Source of the DNA: Gnetum montanum
Lineage: Eukaryota; Streptophyta; Gnetopsida; Gnetales; Gnetaceae
Assembly (NCBI GenBank): GCA_015680685.1
Contig: MNCI01018059.1
Location: forward strand, 744,368 to 808,367
Length of the DNA stretch: 64,000 nucleotides
Reading direction: 5' to 3'
The notes under the pieces were generated by a model that was not told the origin of the DNA, searched no databases, and was given only the letters and a program-made list of their open reading frames with translations. Positions within the stretch are counted from its first letter, which is position 1. Each line of letters begins with the position of its first letter. A program made the position numbers and the translations under genes. Shown one piece after another: positions 59,459 through 64,000 of the stretch.

Positions 59459-61362
59459 TCAATGTAGCCTTAAGGTTCTAGATGATGGAGGGTCCTCCAT
59501 TGGCTTCTTCCCTTTATTGTTAGGCTTTTGAAATTGATATTTTTTTAAGAGCACTTGAATCTTTTCTTCTTTTGTCCTAGGATCATGTACCATCCATGTA
59601 GATTCCACAATGTTTAATGGGATCAATACAACCCATGGACATGGTAGTTGTGGGAACATCTTGTTGTCTTTGATGTACCATGTCCCAAACTATTGTTATT
59701 CCTCTTCAAATGCTTTAGCCATCTTTCTTAACTCTTGATAATTATACATTTGGCATGCTAGATTTGCTACAACATCTTTTTGCCCTTAGTAGTTGGCCTT
59801 CATAATTTCAAGCTTTACATTTTCCACATGCAACTTTTATAAGGCATTCTTTCAATTACCAAACTCTTTTTCATACATGGCATAAATAGTCATTGCATGC
59901 TACTCAAGCTAATTACATGGCCACCCTGTTGTTAACATGGCTAGGTTAGCGTACCAAAGGTTAGCTAACCCCATGCACTTTGTCAAATCTTTGATTTGTA
60001 GGTCTTTGTTCTTTCTCTTGGCCTGGTGGATGTGGGTAAGGCTATCTAGGATGGGCTACTAGTCTAGTGTCTGTGTACTAATAGAGTTAAGTTTTGTCTT
60101 TGTTATCTAGATCTCTTTTTTATGTATTTGTTTATACATACCCACTTGGTCCCTAAAATGATCCTTGAGACTCATGCTTTTTAGCTTCATTCATTCATGT
60201 GCTTATTTCAATTGTAGACTTTTGGTGGATGACATGTACTTCCTTCATTGATAAGGTTTTATTTTCACAAGCTAATTTGTTCATGTCATTGTTAACACAA
60301 ACAAAGTATTCTTGCAATTGATGGATGTTTTCTTCAAGAATGTTCTTTTACTTCTCAATGTTAGTTAATTAGGTGTTGTTTGCAGCAAGCATTTTTTTCT
60401 CCTCTTCTAGGGAAAAGAGAGATTTGGCATGTGCATATGTTTAAGCTTTAGCTATTGATGCATTCCACATAGTCTTCTCTCTCTCAATTTCCACTTGTAT
60501 ATTTTTCGCAATTAGCTACTTTACTTGATTAGTCTTAAATTGTTTAAGTTGCTCTAGGGTTATGAATTGTATAGAGTCCCTTCTTTCTTCTCTAAGAGTA
60601 GCCAATTTAACCTACAACCTCTGCACTTCATTTTCATCATGTCTACCCTTGTTTCTACTATTACCAGCTTTTCTTTGATGGCTATTAGATCAGACTACAT
60701 TGCAATGATATCACTAAGGATATCAAAGAGGTTTTGCATGACCTAGCCCATCTACAATAGTCTATCAAGGACATCTTCATGCTTGGCTAGTATCATGGAT
60801 GTGTTGGCTAGCATTTGAACATCTCTGGCTCCAAAAATATTAGCCAATGACATAATGGAAACATTGAAAGATTCTTTAATATGATTAGTTATCACTTCTA
60901 CTACTCTTGATACATCTTGGTTTTACATGACTACAATTGTGGAACCTTCACTAGTTTCTAACATCTCCTGAAAGGATGCAATGTTCCTTGATATCTGTTA
61001 TGCCAAATCCTCTTCTCCTCTTGTCTGCAAGGATACCTACCGACTAGTAGGTCCTATAGAAATTGTAGGCCTTATGGAGCTCTCTCTTCCTTTGTAAAGA
61101 ATGGAACCCTCCCTAGCTCCCCAGCTGATAGTATCTACAATTTTTCATACATGGCTTATTGAAAGATGACAGTCTTGTGGTGGTGGTGGAGCTTGTTGTT
61201 TAGGCCTATCTCCTATAGGTGTTGACCCACTAGGTCCTATTTGTTGCTGTTGTTCAATAGTTGGAATGTTACTAAGAGGTGTAGAACCTGATGCTCCCTC
61301 AGTGCCTACTAGCTTCTCCAACTAATCTTTCTTAGTTGGCATTGGCTTTGACATCTCTGTGT
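59459..61362 (-). pseudogene. E5 ORF3, cut by E6
   Basis: The second copy of the E2-type ORF3. The right end reads MSKPMPTKKD and VGTEGASGSTPLSNIPTIEQ, parallel to MSKLVPPKKD and LVGTKGVIGSTLANN in E2. A long coiled-coil region follows (EENIHQLQEYFVCVNNDMNK). The conserved C-terminus reads VHDPRTKEEKIQVLLKKYQF and KPNNKGKKPMEDPPSSRTL. The N-terminal globular domain lies right of the window because E6 entered at 61363. Several stops. The same order and end motifs as in E2 show that ORF3 is an ancestral part of these elements. Confidence 0.8.
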
Positions 61363-62213
61363 GATGAGCCACGATATTTTATCCGCAATATCATGTATGC
61401 GATATTGCATCTGTGATATCGGGTATGCGATATTAGAGCCTTCCAAGTGATATAGCGTACACGATATTGAGGCCTACCTTATTGCCTATAAATAAGAGGC
61501 AGGTGCACTTGGTGTGCATAGTTAGTCTTAGTCCCTTATCCAAACCCTTGCCTTTTTTCCTTTCTAGAGATAAAATTATTTCTGAGTGCCTGTAGTAGGA
61601 GTCATAAAGTGAATGGATCTTTATTTGAGCATTGCATACTTGAGCACACCTTATGTATGGTAATAAAGACAAACTTTGTGATAAACCTTGTAGCATTCAG
61701 AATAGATTAATTAATGTTAATTACTTGTTACTTAATGTTTTTCTTAGTTAATTAATATTTTCTCTCTCACCCTACAACTCTCCTAATTAAGCACACTCAA
61801 TACGATCACTTTGAGCATGTGTGTAACGCTTGGTAACCCAGTAACGATTAGCACTTGGTAATCCCAGTACTGTTGCATTGGTTCAGGATGTGTACAACAA
61901 GTGAGAACAAATGCTGGTGTTAGGATAGGTTAAAGCATAGTTGAGTAGTTAAATCAAAATTAGTTACTTAGTTATCTCTCTCCTTCCTTTGTAGCACTAG
62001 GACATAAAAACATAAAAACTATAAAAATCATGTACCTCAAGTTTACTTAACCATACAATCATGCTATACAAGTACGGTTGGGAAGATAATGATTGATCAA
62101 CCCATCCTTGTTCCACAAAGGCGCATAAGCACTTAGTCCTTGGAATTCGACCGGATCGTGCATGGATGCTCATATTCATATGGTTGAGTGTAGGGATACA
62201 TTGCTGCTCATCA
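61363..62213 (+). repeat. E6 5' LTR, 851 bp
   Basis: Starts TGATGAGCC and ends GCTGCTCATCA. U3 (61370-61475) has about eight GATAT words, mostly in GCGATATTG or GTGATATCGG context, as in E3. TATA-like CCTATAAATAAGAGGC lies near 61487 and AATAAAGACAAAC near 61662. It is the upstream LTR since a PBS follows. Confidence 0.95.
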
Positions 62214-62214
62214 T

Positions 62215-62232
62215 TGGCATCGTTGCCAGGGA
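62215..62232 (+). promoter_or_regulatory. E6 primer-binding site, tRNA-Asp-like
   Basis: TGGCATCGTTGCCAGGGA starts one base after the LTR; it differs from the tRNA-Asp-type site by transitions. Confidence 0.85.
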
Positions 62233-62353
62233 ATTTTTTGTTTGTGCGCTAATTAGGACTTAGGAAATCTTTCTCATTGTTGGAATGAAACCTTAGGGTT
62301 GGTTACAAAAAAATATAATAATATATAATACATTGCACACTAAATAGAAAATC

Positions 62354-64000
62354 ATGTCTCCTTCTTCGTACGAAAGTGTTTCACTGCCTAGGTCTGATAC
62401 AGGGAACAATTGAAGGCATAGTACACATGATAATCCACTAGTCCCTCAATAGTTTCACATGGTATATGTTCATCCCAATGAGTATATACAAAACTTTACC
62501 TTTATACTCCACCAAGATGAACAAGTGCATTAGCAAGATTTAGAAGGTAACATAGTGTTACCTCCCAATCACTCAGTACTGGGCATGCTTCTTTGTGATC
62601 TCACACGAATTGGTATGCAGCACTTACAAGTAGAGTATGTTGTGCATGATCATGACTTGAGAGAGTATCAACCCATGGAGGCACAATGTTAAAGGGATTT
62701 ACAACAAGAGAGACATCATGAATTCATGAAGGGAAAGTTATTGCAGAATGTTCCACATGTCCTAAGTGACAATGAGGGTGGTGAACTTGCCTTAGGTAGT
62801 TGCCCACACAATGATGTTCCTCTTGTTAACTTTGGTCAAGAGATTGTGTATCAGAATCTTTACTCAACTATCCATTACGTAGATTCTAGTACCGACATAC
62901 ATAAAGGGTCTAAAAAAGGAACATGAACACATGACAAAGATGGACATTCCAATCATAACTATGATCAAGGCCATGACTATTGAAGAGAAGGAAGCAGGCA
63001 CCAACATGGTGATGGTCCTCCTTCTTCTTCACCTTCATCATCTCCTTCACCCTCTTCTTCAGGATCTGGATGCAGTCACAAAGAAAAAGACCATGAGGAT
63101 AAGAGTAGGTGAAATGAGAGTCATAGATAAAATAGTCGAGAAAGGGGACAAGGGCACTCTAGAGAAACACACTGTGAAAGAAGGGAGAGTAGGGAACAAC
63201 ATGGGCATCATAGACGTTATAGACGAGACGATCAAGATGAACCCCTACTCACTACTCGAAGTATGTTAGACATAACTAAGGATGTTAGGATCCCAACAAG
63301 GCACCAAAAGGATAGTAGGATCAAGAGATTAGATCCCACGATTTGAACGGGGACACAATGCTAATCCTCAAAATCATCTACAAGCATTTCATGATGCATG
63401 TGCCTTACAAAACATAGAAAATGAATGGCAAAAATTAAATTTGTTGCTAATCAAAGAAGTGGAAAGCTAGTACCAGTCCTTAGAATCAAAATCCATTCGT
63501 AGGTGGAGTACCATGTTAGAATTGTTCAACGATTAGTACCAAACATACTCCTAAGTGTCCAACCTACAAAAGCAAATCTAAGGCTGGAAACAAGGAGGAC
63601 ATGAACCTTTGGATGCTGCCATGGCCCAATATTATGCACTGTTACATCATTGTCCCAGCCATGGTTATTCGTAGAGGGATCAACTATGCCATCTCGTAGA
63701 TGGGCTTAGGCATGAAACATGAAGAACCCTTGGGACTTATGCCCAAGGAAGACTATCTGAGCTTAGAATCCATCAAGTACAAAGATTATTGGAGCAAGTT
63801 TCTAAAGAGGAAAGTGAGTTATGGAAAAGAGAAAGTGCGGAGGAATATAATAGAGATCCTTCCCTCTGAAAGAAGGGAGTAAGATTTTGTAAGGATGAAG
63901 AAGAGTCACCACTCGAAGAGATGGTAAATAGGAAAAATTTTCCCATTCAAAAACTTGCATCGGAAGTATCGGCAAAGGTGGACCAAATGTGGGACTCCAT
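62354..64000 (+). pseudogene. E6 gag, truncated by the window end
   Basis: The ATG at 62354 begins MSPSSYESVSLPRS, as in E3. The N-terminal part includes GMLLCDLTRIGMQHLQVEYV and the Ser/Pro-rich run at 63015-63060. The Arg/Glu/His/Asp-rich segment follows (HCERRESREQHGHHRRYRRD and QDEPLLTT). The capsid part from 63280 (RIPTRHQKDSRIKRLD) is frame-shifted and shorter than in E3. Stops are present. The remaining gag, pol and 3' LTR are to be expected beyond 64000. Confidence 0.85.

Overview
This is plant nuclear DNA made almost entirely of nested, decayed LTR retrotransposons, with one apparently intact host gene. The old, heavily mutated, deeply nested elements and the scarcity of genes suggest a large seed-plant genome. 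A gymnosperm such as a conifer is my guess, but nothing seen is diagnostic. There is no prokaryotic gene organisation, CRISPR array or rRNA/tRNA gene.

Nesting, working inwards. E0 (+, visible at 53124-55192) was broken by E2 (-, pieces at 24524-33327, 43192-43295 and 49112-53123). E2 was then broken three times: by E1 (+, 1-4637 and 22203-24523) inside its 3' LTR, by E3 (+, 33328-43191), and by E4 (-, 43296-49111). E1 was in turn broken by T (-, 4638-22202), which still has a perfect CCTTT target-site duplication. To the right lie 3.2 kb of non-element DNA (55193-58396) carrying an RBR-type E3 ubiquitin ligase gene (55750-56523, -). Beyond that is E5 (-, 58397-61362), whose third ORF is broken by E6 (+, 61363 to the window end).

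E0-E6 form one Athila-like Ty3/gypsy group. Supporting marks are a primer-binding site resembling the tRNA-Asp 3' end, a CATGGGGGTA-type polypurine tract, LTRs with TGATGA...TCATCA ends, an FMDD-type reverse transcriptase, and the order gag-PR-RT-RH-INT. INT is followed by 1.5-2.2 kb of conserved noncoding sequence and then a long coiled-coil ORF, here called ORF3, on the same strand. E3 and E4 have lost most of ORF3, and E4 also lacks all of pol. In four elements the ORF3 ATG lies directly after a splice-acceptor-like sequence, so ORF3 was probably made from a spliced subgenomic RNA.

T is a 17.6-kb Tat/Ogre-lineage element with a PBS resembling tRNA-Asn, a Tat-type Gag knuckle and a dual RNase H (a second, archaeal-type RNase H after the retroviral one). 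It also has a minisatellite 3' of INT and a 5-kb interval between PR and RT. That interval carries a second gene in antisense with six short GT-AG introns, now a pseudogene. The GCGTAA/TTACGC words that crowd the T promoter (U3) recur in this interval. The antisense gene with its shared motif, and the spliced ORF3 family, are the two best candidates for under-described biology.

LTR similarities mentioned below are estimates by eye, not computed alignments.
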